From JAHEYG01 sp040403535 (GTDB lineage: Bacteria > Bacteroidota > Bacteroidia > B-17B0 > Aurantibacillaceae), in contig JBBAKL010000078.1 in the NCBI GenBank assembly GCA_040403535.1, forward strand, positions 1 to 15,381: a stretch of 15,381 bases of DNA, written 5' to 3'. The notes beneath the pieces were generated by a model. It saw only the letters and a list, made by a program, of their open reading frames with translations. It searched no databases and was not told where the DNA came from. The position numbers and the translations under genes are program-made. How positions within the stretch are numbered: position 1 is the first letter of the stretch; each line of letters begins with the position of its first letter. Below are positions 6,506 to 14,424 of this stretch, one piece after another.

Positions 6506-7111
6506 ATGGCAAGGTACACTGGTCCAAAATCAAAAATCGCCCGTAAATTTAAGGAGCCAATCTTCGGTCCTGATAAGGCGTTAGAAAAAAAGAATTACCC
6601 TCCGGGGCAACATGGTTTAGCAAAAAAACGTGCTAAGCAATCTGAATACGCAATTCAGTTACAGGAAAAACAAAAAGCAAAATACACTTACGGTATTTTA
6701 GAGCGTCAATTCGCTAAAATATTTGATAAGGCTGCGCGTTCACACGGAATTACAGGTGAAGTGTTATTACAATTAATAGAGTCACGTTTAGATAACGTGG
6801 TTTATCGTTTAGGTATTGCACCAAGTCGTCGTGCTGCACGTCAGTTAGTTTCTCACGCTCACATCACAGTAAACGGTAACGTAGTAAACGTTGCTTCTTA
6901 TACTTTAAAAGCAGGTGATGTTATTGGTGTTCGTGAAAAATCACAATCTTTAGAAGCAATCACCAACTCATTAGCTGGTGCTGTAAATAAGTACCCTTGG
7001 TTAGATTTCGACAAAAATACCATGACTGGTAAATTCATCAGCCGTCCTGAGCGTTCTCAGATCCCTGAAAACATTAAGGAGCAGTTGATCGTCGAATTGT
7101 ACTCTAAGTAA
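6506..7111 (+). CDS. rpsD: Ribosomal protein S4 (uS4)
   Basis: The ATG at 6506 gives 201 residues starting MARYTGPKSKIARKF, the normal S4 N-terminus. An in-frame TTG at 6443 would add 21 residues that do not look like S4 and would run through the hairpin region, so it is rejected. The S4 RNA-binding domain is at about residues 92-152 (ESRLDNVVYRLGIAPSRRAA and ARQLVSHAHITVNG). No cysteines occur near the N-terminus, so this S4 lacks a zinc site. S4 nucleates assembly of the 30S body and often represses its own operon. There is no SD; the leader is A/T-rich. rpoA follows after 41 nt. Confidence 0.98.
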   Translation: MARYTGPKSKIARKFKEPIFGPDKALEKKNYPPGQHGLAKKRAKQSEYAIQLQEKQKAKYTYGILERQFAKIFDKAARSHGITGEVLLQLIESRLDNVVYRLGIAPSRRAARQLVSHAHITVNGNVVNVASYTLKAGDVIGVREKSQSLEAITNSLAGAVNKYPWLDFDKNTMTGKFISRPERSQIPENIKEQLIVELYSK

Positions 7112-7152
7112 TCTTTTTGAACTTATTTAATAACCTTAAATATATTATATAA

Positions 7153-8145
7153 ATGGCAATTTTAAATTTCGTAAAGCCCGATAAAGTAATAATGATTAAT
7201 TCAACTGAAACAGAAGGTCAGTTTGAATTCAGACCACTTGAACCTGGTTTTGGTATTACCATCGGAAACGCATTACGCCGTATACTTTTATCTTCACTTG
7301 AAGGGTATGCTATCACTAGCCTACGCGTTGAAGGTGTAGATCATGAATTTTCAACTATTAAAGGTGTTGTTGAAGATGTTACTGAAATCATCTTAAACTT
7401 AAAACAAGTTCGTTTTAAAAAGCAATTAGATAACCACGATAACGAAAAAATTGTAGTACATTTTGCGGGTGCAGATAAATTTACTGCTGGCGATATCGCT
7501 AAATACGTAAACGGATTCCAAATTTTAAATCCTGATTTAGTTATTTTCAATTGCGATCCTTCGGTTCGTTTAAAAATTGAATTAACAGTTGAAAAAGGAC
7601 GTGGATACGTTCCTGCTGAGGAGAACAAAACTAATTCAGCTCCAAACGGAACAATCTTTATCGATTCGATTTATACCCCAATTAAAAACGTAAAATACAC
7701 TATCGAAAACTATCGTGTTGAGCAAAAAACCGATTACGAGCGTTTGATTTTAGATATCGTTTCCGATGGTTCTATTCACCCAAAAGAAGCTTTAAAAGAA
7801 GCTGCTAAAATTTTGATCTTCCACTTCATGTTATTCTCTGACGAGAAAATTACTTTAGATACAGAAGACAAAAAGAGCGAAGAAGAATTTGATGAAACAT
7901 CATTACACATGCGTCAGTTATTAAAAACTAAGCTTGTTGATATGGATTTATCAGTTCGTGCATTAAACTGCTTAAAAGCAGCTGATGTTGAAACTTTAGG
8001 TGAACTTGTAGCATTTAATAAAAACGATCTGTTAAAATTCAGAAATTTTGGTAAGAAATCATTAACTGAATTAGAAGACTTAGTATCTGCTAAAGGCTTA
8101 CAGTTTGGTATGAATGTTGCAAAATATAAATTAGACAAAGACTAA
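7153..8145 (+). CDS. rpoA: DNA-directed RNA polymerase subunit alpha
   Basis: The 330-residue length is standard. The N-terminal domain (about residues 1-235) nucleates assembly of RNA polymerase through dimerisation. It shows GFGITIGNALRRILLSSLEG (32-51) and NYRVEQKTDYERLIL (186-200). An acidic linker (about 236-250, rich in Asp and Glu) joins it to the C-terminal domain (about 255-325). There, LSVRALNCLKAADVETLGEL contains Arg269, the counterpart of E. coli Arg265 that binds UP-element DNA. The domain is therefore intact for DNA and activator contacts. There is no SD, and the leader is almost pure A/T. The position between rpsD and rplQ is universal. Confidence 0.99.
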   Translation: MAILNFVKPDKVIMINSTETEGQFEFRPLEPGFGITIGNALRRILLSSLEGYAITSLRVEGVDHEFSTIKGVVEDVTEIILNLKQVRFKKQLDNHDNEKIVVHFAGADKFTAGDIAKYVNGFQILNPDLVIFNCDPSVRLKIELTVEKGRGYVPAEENKTNSAPNGTIFIDSIYTPIKNVKYTIENYRVEQKTDYERLILDIVSDGSIHPKEALKEAAKILIFHFMLFSDEKITLDTEDKKSEEEFDETSLHMRQLLKTKLVDMDLSVRALNCLKAADVETLGELVAFNKNDLLKFRNFGKKSLTELEDLVSAKGLQFGMNVAKYKLDKD

Positions 8146-8151
8146 TAATTT

Positions 8152-8171
8152 GATTAGAGATTTCTTTAATC
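8152..8171 (+). promoter_or_regulatory. Intergenic hairpin before rplQ
   Basis: GATTAGAG and CTTTAATC can pair as 8 bp (one G-U pair) around an ATTT tetraloop. The hairpin ends 16 nt before the rplQ ATG and has no T-tract after it. Its size and spacing resemble the hairpin before rpsH. Being AT-rich, it is only modestly stable. Confidence 0.4.
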
Positions 8172-8187
8172 GCAAACAGAAATTAAA

Positions 8188-8664
8188 ATGAGACACGGAG
8201 ATAAAATAAATAACTTAGGCAGAACAAGCTCTCACCGTAAGGCGTTGTTAAGCAACTTAGCTTGCGCGTTAATTGAGAACAAGCGTATTTTTACAACATT
8301 AGCGAAAGCAAAAGCTTTACGTTTATTTGTTGAGCCTATCATCACTAAGAGCAAAAACGATACAACTCACAGTCGTCGTATGGCTTTTGCAAGCTTAAAA
8401 AACAAAGAAGCAGTTTCTTCATTGTTTAAAGATGTAGCAGTAAAGGTTGCAGATCGTAAAGGTGGTTACACCCGCATTATCAAAACCGGTAACCGTCAGG
8501 GAGACGCTGCTGAAATGGCAATGATTGAATTAGTTGACTTCAACGAACTTTACACAAGCGGTAAAGGTACAGCAGTTAAAGCTGAGAAGAAAACTACTCG
8601 TCGTAGCCGAACTACAAAAAAGAAAGCAGAAGGCGGAGCTGAAGAAGCAAAAGCAGCTGAATAA
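8188..8664 (+). CDS. rplQ: Ribosomal protein L17 (bL17)
   Basis: The product has 158 residues. The core (about 1-120) is L17: MRHGDKINNLGRTSSHRKAL starts it, and the RRMAFASLKNKEAVSSLF and GGYTRIIKTGNRQGDAAEMA regions are typical. L17 lies near the peptide exit tunnel. Beyond the core is a tail of about 35 residues rich in Lys, Ala, Glu, Thr and Arg, absent from the 127-residue E. coli protein. Such disordered tails are frequent in this phylum. It is the last gene of the cluster, with a strong terminator 23 nt downstream. There is no SD. Confidence 0.98.
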   Translation: MRHGDKINNLGRTSSHRKALLSNLACALIENKRIFTTLAKAKALRLFVEPIITKSKNDTTHSRRMAFASLKNKEAVSSLFKDVAVKVADRKGGYTRIIKTGNRQGDAAEMAMIELVDFNELYTSGKGTAVKAEKKTTRRSRTTKKKAEGGAEEAKAAE

Positions 8665-8686
8665 TTTTAAATACTTTTTTCATAAT

Positions 8687-8717
8687 AAAAACCCGAAGCA
8701 AACACTTCGGGTTTTTT
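8687..8717 (+). terminator. Intrinsic terminator after rplQ
   Basis: AAAAACCCGAAG (8687-8698) and CTTCGGGTTTTT pair around the loop CAAACA (8699-8704), and the run of six T residues ends at 8717. The GC-rich core ACCCGAAG/CTTCGGGT plus the T-tract makes a classic terminator for the ribosomal protein cluster. Because an A-run precedes the stem, it could also act on the opposite strand. Confidence 0.9.
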
Positions 8718-8900
8718 ATTAATTAAGAGTCACGAACGATATCACTTTTAATTGAAACATAAGAATAAATAGTAATTAAATGTTGGTCTAAAATTCCATA
8801 TCCTGAATTTAACCACTTATGAAGTCAAAATCATGTTCTGCATTATTTTCGCAAAAAGGGCATTTTAAATAGGCTATATATGCTATTAAATGATAATTAA
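8718..8900. other. AT-rich spacer with no supported gene
   Basis: No open reading frame of credible length or composition was seen on either strand. The one possible signal is TATTTTCG at 8844-8851, a near match to the Bacteroidota -7 consensus TAnnTTTG, placed 49 nt before the first candidate ATG of the decayed gene that follows. No matching -33 element is visible, so it is only a remnant-promoter candidate. Confidence 0.4.
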
Positions 8901-9610
8901 ATGAAGTTATTGACAGGTTTTTATTTGTACTCATGTTTTATATAAATTTTTCTTGTTAAAAGAAAGAAGATGCTCCTGCCTCTAAAACACCAAATACTAA
9001 TACGCCTTCAATTAACGACAGCCGTGGTTTTTTGCAATTAAATATTTTACCAGCACATGTAATATCACCGAAGCCGACACTACTATATCTTGTCTTTTTC
9101 TTGATGATTGGTTCTTTAAATTATAATAATGTAAGTGCAGGCAATGTATCTTACAATGATTCTTTCTTATACTTTACTAATTCGGCTTATTCTTCATATT
9201 TCCCGGTTAATATGGCTATTCCTCAAAGATGGAACTTAAGCCAATCGGCTTATATTCCTGCCTTTACGTATTCCTTTAATCCGTTTTTTTTTATTTATAC
9301 CGGACAAGCTATGTTGCCGGACACATGCGTTAAAGGAAATGGATTAACCTTCAATCTTAGTGGTATAAGCAATAATGGCGGAAATACCGTGTCATTATCG
9401 CTTACAGGTTCATCTTCTGCCACAGCTACAAAAACAATCTCTGGAAACGGAACCGTTACATTTACACCTGCAGAATTAAACAACTTTTCTGTCAACGCGA
9501 ATTCGTATCTGACCATTACTCTCACCAATTATGAAATTGAAACCTTTGGAGGCGTAGTCATTGCTTTTTCCAATGTCATAAGCCATTATACGTGCATCTG
9601 GATGAAATAG
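8901..9610 (+). pseudogene. Decayed lipoprotein-like gene
   Basis: The downstream two thirds reads well from about 9118 to the TAG at 9608-9610, with a Ser/Thr/Asn-rich beta-type exported domain (for example LPDTCVKGNGLTFNLSGISN). The front is broken. An ATG at 8901 gives MKLLTGFYLYSCFI and then a stop. In another frame, Phe-Ser-Cys then TAA (8957-8959) then KKEDAPASKTPNTNTPS resembles a Bacteroidota lipoprotein lipobox and linker. The segment at 9034-9117 makes better protein one frame over (AIKYFTSTCNITEADTT, then LFLDDWF). Adding one T to the T6 run at 9028-9033 and removing one T at 9115-9117 would join all parts. The open frame from TTG 9032 (192 residues) is thus not the true product. 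The family is not identified. Sequencing error in homopolymers is possible but would not explain the in-frame stop. Confidence 0.6.
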
Positions 9611-9655
9611 ATCATTCAGCTAAAAAAGACTTTTTAATAACTTTTTATTGTGTTT

Positions 9656-9688
9656 AGCCGCAGGAAATATCCGCGGTTTTTTGTTTTT
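9656..9688 (+). terminator. Intrinsic terminator after the decayed gene
   Basis: CCGC (9658-9661) plus GGA (9663-9665) pairs with TCC (9670-9672) plus GCGG (9673-9676) around the loop AATA, with a single bulged A at 9662. TTTTTTGTTTTT follows at once. It lies 46 nt after the stop of the lipoprotein-like pseudogene and isolates it from the next operon. Confidence 0.75.
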
Positions 9689-9700
9689 AGGACCGCTAGT

Positions 9701-9730
9701 TTTATGTTGAAATGATATTTTTTCAATTTG
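9701..9730 (+). promoter_or_regulatory. Weak promoter candidate for the exported-protein cluster
   Basis: TTTA at 9701-9704 and TCAATTTG at 9723-9730 are each one mismatch from the Bacteroidota elements TTTG and TAnnTTTG, with an 18-nt spacer. The predicted start of transcription is about 20-25 nt before the ATG at 9758. The pair also lies just after a terminator, where a promoter is needed. The match is weak and AT-rich DNA gives such matches by chance. Confidence 0.3.
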
Positions 9731-9757
9731 TAAAAATGTTATTTTAGCGGCTGATTT

Positions 9758-11491
9758 ATGCGTTTCGTCTTAATAAGCATATCGCTTATCTTAATTAATA
9801 TCAGCCAACTAGTTTGCCAAAACATCGAGAAATTTGGTAAAAAAGACATGCTGAAAGTGAGCGGCGGACTAAACTATTCTTCCGTTTTTTATAACGCCGA
9901 TGGTATTACTAACCGTCGGCAGCCCTTCACCTGGTTTCTGAATGGAAATATTACTGTAAATGTTCTGGATGTGAGCTTGCCTTTTACGTTTAACTACAGT
10001 AATAACCAGGTAGCATATACGCAACCGTTCAATATTCAAAGTTTTAATCCAACTTATAAATGGATTAAGGGCTACGCAGGAATTACAACTATGAATTTTT
10101 CTCAATACACCATGGCAGGCCATGTTTTTGCCGGAGGAGGTGTGGAATTAACTCCTAAAAATTTTAAATTTTCGGCAATGTACGGACGTTTAAAAAAAGC
10201 TGTTGAGTATGATGCGGCCGGAAATTCCGAGTTAAACATGAGTTATAAACGAATGGGCTGGGGAGCATTATTTGGCTATGAAAAAAACGGTCACGGAATT
10301 AAGTTGATTTATTTTGGCGCTAAGGATGACGCAACATCCTTGTCATTTATGCCTATAAATACCAATATTACGCCAATGGAGAACAGTGTGATCAGTTTGA
10401 TGGGGAATACGATAATTCTCAAAAAGATCAAACTGGAGGCTGAATACGCGCTTTCAGGCCTAACAAGAAACTCTACTTCTCCACCTGATTTAAATTCAAT
10501 ACCACCTAACAAACTACCTCTTATTTTCAATCCAAATGCTACTTCTCAGTTTTTTTCGGCTATCAGGTCATCAATTGGTTATAACTTTAAATCCTTTGGT
10601 TTAAATTTTAATTACGAGCGAATTGACCCGGATTATAAAACTTTAGGAGCTTATTATTTTAATAACGATCTCGAAAATTTTACGATTGCGCCTTCTGTAG
10701 GTCTGCTTCATGGTAAATTAAGTATTTCTCTAAATACAGGCTTACAGCGAAATAATATTGATGAATCAAAACTAAATACTACAAAACGCTGGGTAGGATC
10801 AATCAATTTAAATTATCTTCCAAACAAAAAATGGAATCTATCGGCTTCTTACAGTAATTTCAGTACTTATACCAAGCAGCGTCCACAAGAAGATCCTTTC
10901 TTTAAAAACACTTTAGATACTTTAAATTTTTATCAGCTCTCACAAAACGCTTTTTTAAGCATGGGATATAACTTTGCTACTTCCATCACAAAACAGAATA
11001 CACTTTTTTCAGTTAATTATCTCATTAGCGGACAAAATCAAGGATCCATAAATGACCCAGGTTTATTCGGTAATACAAGTAATATTGATGTACCATCAAC
11101 TGTGATCAATGGGAATTTATCACATAGTCTTTCATTCATAAAAACAAAAACATCCATTACTCTTTCTGTTAATGCCAACAAAAGTGAGATGCTAGGGAAT
11201 AACAGTTTTTATTTTGGCCCGAACATTAATTTATCACAAGCATTGTTTAATAATTCTGTTCGTGTAACAATTGGCAGTTCTTATAATCAACTTTTGTCAA
11301 ATTCCATTAAAACAAATGAAGTATTTAACCATCGATTGTCCTTTAGTTACTCACCAAAATTTAAAAATCAGAAAACAGGAAGAATTGCACTTATTTCCTC
11401 TATTATTTATTTACAAAAAACAAAATCAACTTCTGGAGCAAACGCATTTAACGAGTTTACCGGAAATGTAGGTGCTAATTATAGTTTTTAA
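9758..11491 (+). CDS. Probable outer-membrane beta-barrel protein, unknown family
   Basis: The 577-residue product starts with a Sec signal peptide (MRFVLISISLILINISQLVCQ, cleavage expected near residues 20-22). The mature part is a long series of short strands of alternating hydrophobic and polar residues rich in Asn, Ser, Tyr and Phe, with many YNF, SYSNFS and LNYLPNKKW-type stretches. It ends ...GNVGANYSF; a C-terminal aromatic residue after a beta-strand is the usual barrel assembly signal. No plug, TonB box, OmpA domain or enzyme motif was seen. The ATG at 9758 is chosen because the signal peptide begins there. The next gene starts 2 nt after the stop, which implies a shared transcript and a linked function, perhaps as the membrane anchor or export channel for its neighbours. 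Barrel assignment is inferred from composition. Confidence 0.75.
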   Translation: MRFVLISISLILINISQLVCQNIEKFGKKDMLKVSGGLNYSSVFYNADGITNRRQPFTWFLNGNITVNVLDVSLPFTFNYSNNQVAYTQPFNIQSFNPTYKWIKGYAGITTMNFSQYTMAGHVFAGGGVELTPKNFKFSAMYGRLKKAVEYDAAGNSELNMSYKRMGWGALFGYEKNGHGIKLIYFGAKDDATSLSFMPINTNITPMENSVISLMGNTIILKKIKLEAEYALSGLTRNSTSPPDLNSIPPNKLPLIFNPNATSQFFSAIRSSIGYNFKSFGLNFNYERIDPDYKTLGAYYFNNDLENFTIAPSVGLLHGKLSISLNTGLQRNNIDESKLNTTKRWVGSINLNYLPNKKWNLSASYSNFSTYTKQRPQEDPFFKNTLDTLNFYQLSQNAFLSMGYNFATSITKQNTLFSVNYLISGQNQGSINDPGLFGNTSNIDVPSTVINGNLSHSLSFIKTKTSITLSVNANKSEMLGNNSFYFGPNINLSQALFNNSVRVTIGSSYNQLLSNSIKTNEVFNHRLSFSYSPKFKNQKTGRIALISSIIYLQKTKSTSGANAFNEFTGNVGANYSF

Positions 11492-11493
11492 TT

Positions 11494-14424
11494 ATGAAAA
11501 ATTGTTTTAAGAAATACTTTTTAATTCAATTCTTTTTGTTTTATATAGGTATGCCGTTATTGCAGGCGCAAACCGATTCAATATCAAATCCTGCAATTGA
11601 TAAAGTTATTTCCGTTGTAAATTCAGTTGAACAGGCAAGTAACTACATAGATGAGCTATCGCCAGACAGCATTGCTTCTTTGCCAATTGGTATGATAAAA
11701 AAAATAGGCGAGGCACGTTATGTGATTGCCATTGATTCTGTAAATTTTAAACCAACTGGGGCTTACTTTAATGCTTATGCAGCAATAGATTTTCCTGGTT
11801 CTGATAAAAAGCTCGCTTTTGAGGCTGTAAATATTAAGTTTAATCCGAAAGGAGTGGTTGGAGGAAATCAGGCACGGTTAATGCTGGTGAGTCAGCACCT
11901 CATTCGGATTAACAATATAGTTAGTTTAAGAGTTCTCCCTGATGGAAAAAATTTTGTAGAATGGGATTGCAACGGATTTAAGGCAATCAGTTTAAAAGGC
12001 GAATTTATTTTTAACAAAGGAAAATTAAAAGCTGATAAATCTCAAACAGGTTCCGATTCACTGGTAAGAGCAACTTTTGAAATTTACACGAGTGACATTC
12101 ATGATTTTATTGCGCAGGTAAATATCACGCCCTTTACAATTGACGGCCTTGAAGATTGGTCATTTAATGTAAAAAACGCTACGGTCGACATGAGTGAATT
12201 GCATAATGCTCAAAACATGATTTTCCCTGCAGGATATAATAATCCGAATATGGTTACACCTCAAATGTGGACAGGTTTTTATTTAAAGGATTTAAAAGTT
12301 AAACTGCCAACACAAATTTCTAAGGCAGGAAAAAGAACAGAAATTGAAGTACACAATTTATTAATAGATAACATGGGGGTTACAGGATTGTTTCAGATCA
12401 ACAATCTAATGACGATGAATGAGGGAAGTATGAGTGGATGGGGGTTCTCAGTAGAAGAATTGGGTGTAGGGTTTGTATGCAATCAGTTAAATAGCGGACA
12501 TTTAAAAGGAAAAGTTCATATTCCGGTATTTGATAGCGCCCAGGCACTCGTTTACAATGCCAATATTTATTATAATCCCCAAAATAAAAATACCGACTAC
12601 AATTTCATTATTAATACAGCAAATAATTTAGAATTTAAAGTAGCATCCGCTAAAATTGACCTCTATAATACATCAGTACTTTCAATTTCACAGCAAAACG
12701 GATTATTTAAACCTAAAGCCGTTTTAAATGGAAAAATAAGTTTTACAAATTCTAAATTCGATTCAAAAGGAGGATATCTTACTTTTCAGTCACTAACGGT
12801 TGAAACGCAATCCCCTTACATAACAAATGGAATATTTACTTTACATACTTCAGTTAATCAAACCAGAGCCGCTAATTATCCAATCAGTATAGCTGATATT
12901 ACGTTTGGTATTGATATGGGGGCTCCTATTTTAGGTTTTAGTGTTACTTTAAATGTGGCTGATAATCCACAAACAGGTTTTAGTATGGGAACCAAAATCC
13001 GATTAAAAGGTAAAGTAGAAACATCCATTCAGACATTTACCGGAGATAATCCCATAACAGTTACCAAGACTAATTACAAATTTGATAAAGTAGTTGTGGA
13101 TGGTATTTCTTTAAAAATAAAAACCTCGGTTTTGGATTTGGAAGGGTTGATAGTTTTTAGAGATAATGATCCTGTATATGGTGATGGTTTTTATGGGCAA
13201 GTTTTATTTTCAATAGAAAATGTAATTCCAGAAAAAGCCGCATTATATGCTTGTTATGGCGCTAAAGAAAATTACAGGTACTACTATTATGGCGCATCCA
13301 TTCCATGTAATTTACCTCTTGGGAGTATACCAATTGCAATCACTAAATTAGTAGGAGGTGTTTATAATCATATGCGCCCTCAGTATACATCTCAACAACA
13401 TTATGTAGCTGCTGCTGCTGGTGTTTCAAGCACAACAAATACACCTATGACTTATGTTCCGGATCAGGCATATGGCTTTGGTTTTAAAGCAGGAGTTGGC
13501 TTTATCTATTATCCAAGCGAAAAAACTGCTAACGGAGATGTGATGCTGGAAGTTTCATTTACAAGTTCGGGAGGATTAAATACGGTTAATTTATCGGGTG
13601 ATGTGTTTATTATGGCAGAGCGTAGTGAAAGAGCTAAGGCGCCAATAAAAGGTAACATCGTTATTCAATATGATGCGTTAAATAAAGTTTTTGACGCGAA
13701 TGCATCTATTACGGTTAACGCATATAATGCGGTAACAGGTACAGGTACAACTAAAATTCACATCGAACCTGCTTATTGGTATGTAGCGGTAGGTAAGCCA
13801 AGCACCCCTGTTACTGTTAATATCTTGAATCTTGTAAATGCTACATCGTATTTCATGGTTGGCTCATTGATTGAACCTGCACAGGCTCCACCTCCCGAGG
13901 TGAACAGTATACTTGGTCAGTCAGGAATAACTTCGGTAAGAAATCAAAGTCAGTTACAAAGTGGTGCTGGTTTTTGTACAGGTGCTAAAATTTATTCAAA
14001 CATTAATAAGCAATTTGATCTTGATTTCTTCAAAGTTTATGGTGGTTTTAATTTTGGGGTCGGATTTGACATGATGATGATGAATTACGGCAAAGACGCT
14101 TATTGTTCCGGATCGGGAAGCAAAGTTGGAATGAATGGTTGGTTAGCGAGTGGCAGTATGTATTTATATATGCAAGGAAGTGTTGGTGTTTCAGGTAACA
14201 TTAAATTTTTACCGGATTGTAATTGTGAAAGCAATTGGTGTTACTGCAGCGATTTTAATATTAAAATATTTGATGGCGGTGTGGCGGCAATTGTAAGTGG
14301 AAAAATGCCTAAGCCTTTATTTTTATCCGGACAATTTGGTTGCTACTATAACATCTTAGGGAAAATTTCCGGAAACTTTAACTATGATTACTCATACGGA
14401 GAAGATTGCAATATTGTAAACTAA
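11494..14424 (+). CDS. Large secreted protein with Cys-rich C-terminus, unknown function
   Basis: The 976-residue product begins with a basic, hydrophobic signal peptide (MKNCFKKYFLIQFFLFYIGM, then PLLQAQ; cleavage likely after residue 26). There is no lipobox, so it should enter the periplasm and perhaps the cell surface. Most of the chain looks like long beta-sheet or beta-helix-like protein, with recurring strands such as LKGKVHIPVFDS, AVLNGKISFTNSKFD and IRLKGKVETSIQTF. The last 150 residues hold eight cysteines (828, 871, 909, 911, 916, 918, 950, 972), including a tight CxC-x4-CxC cluster at 909-918. A run of four Met lies near residue 860. I recognise no catalytic motif, FN3 repeat or T9SS sorting domain. 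It starts 2 nt after the barrel gene, and its TAA overlaps the next ATG (TAATG), so the three genes are probably translated together. Confidence 0.8.
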   Translation: MKNCFKKYFLIQFFLFYIGMPLLQAQTDSISNPAIDKVISVVNSVEQASNYIDELSPDSIASLPIGMIKKIGEARYVIAIDSVNFKPTGAYFNAYAAIDFPGSDKKLAFEAVNIKFNPKGVVGGNQARLMLVSQHLIRINNIVSLRVLPDGKNFVEWDCNGFKAISLKGEFIFNKGKLKADKSQTGSDSLVRATFEIYTSDIHDFIAQVNITPFTIDGLEDWSFNVKNATVDMSELHNAQNMIFPAGYNNPNMVTPQMWTGFYLKDLKVKLPTQISKAGKRTEIEVHNLLIDNMGVTGLFQINNLMTMNEGSMSGWGFSVEELGVGFVCNQLNSGHLKGKVHIPVFDSAQALVYNANIYYNPQNKNTDYNFIINTANNLEFKVASAKIDLYNTSVLSISQQNGLFKPKAVLNGKISFTNSKFDSKGGYLTFQSLTVETQSPYITNGIFTLHTSVNQTRAANYPISIADITFGIDMGAPILGFSVTLNVADNPQTGFSMGTKIRLKGKVETSIQTFTGDNPITVTKTNYKFDKVVVDGISLKIKTSVLDLEGLIVFRDNDPVYGDGFYGQVLFSIENVIPEKAALYACYGAKENYRYYYYGASIPCNLPLGSIPIAITKLVGGVYNHMRPQYTSQQHYVAAAAGVSSTTNTPMTYVPDQAYGFGFKAGVGFIYYPSEKTANGDVMLEVSFTSSGGLNTVNLSGDVFIMAERSERAKAPIKGNIVIQYDALNKVFDANASITVNAYNAVTGTGTTKIHIEPAYWYVAVGKPSTPVTVNILNLVNATSYFMVGSLIEPAQAPPPEVNSILGQSGITSVRNQSQLQSGAGFCTGAKIYSNINKQFDLDFFKVYGGFNFGVGFDMMMMNYGKDAYCSGSGSKVGMNGWLASGSMYLYMQGSVGVSGNIKFLPDCNCESNWCYCSDFNIKIFDGGVAAIVSGKMPKPLFLSGQFGCYYNILGKISGNFNYDYSYGEDCNIVN

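Noticed and set aside
8970..9041. Short frame from ATG 8970 encoding 23 residues
   Set aside because: It overlaps the lipoprotein remnant in another frame and has no family resemblance or translation signal.
9032..9610. 192-residue ORF from TTG as a complete gene
   Set aside because: It lacks a proper start and signal peptide, its first 28 residues are out of frame relative to the more protein-like reading, and the frame is open upstream to a stop right after a lipobox-like Cys.
14069..14083. Four consecutive ATG codons in the 976-residue gene as a repeat
   Set aside because: Four units of a trinucleotide in frame are too few to call a contingency repeat; a change would only add or remove Met.
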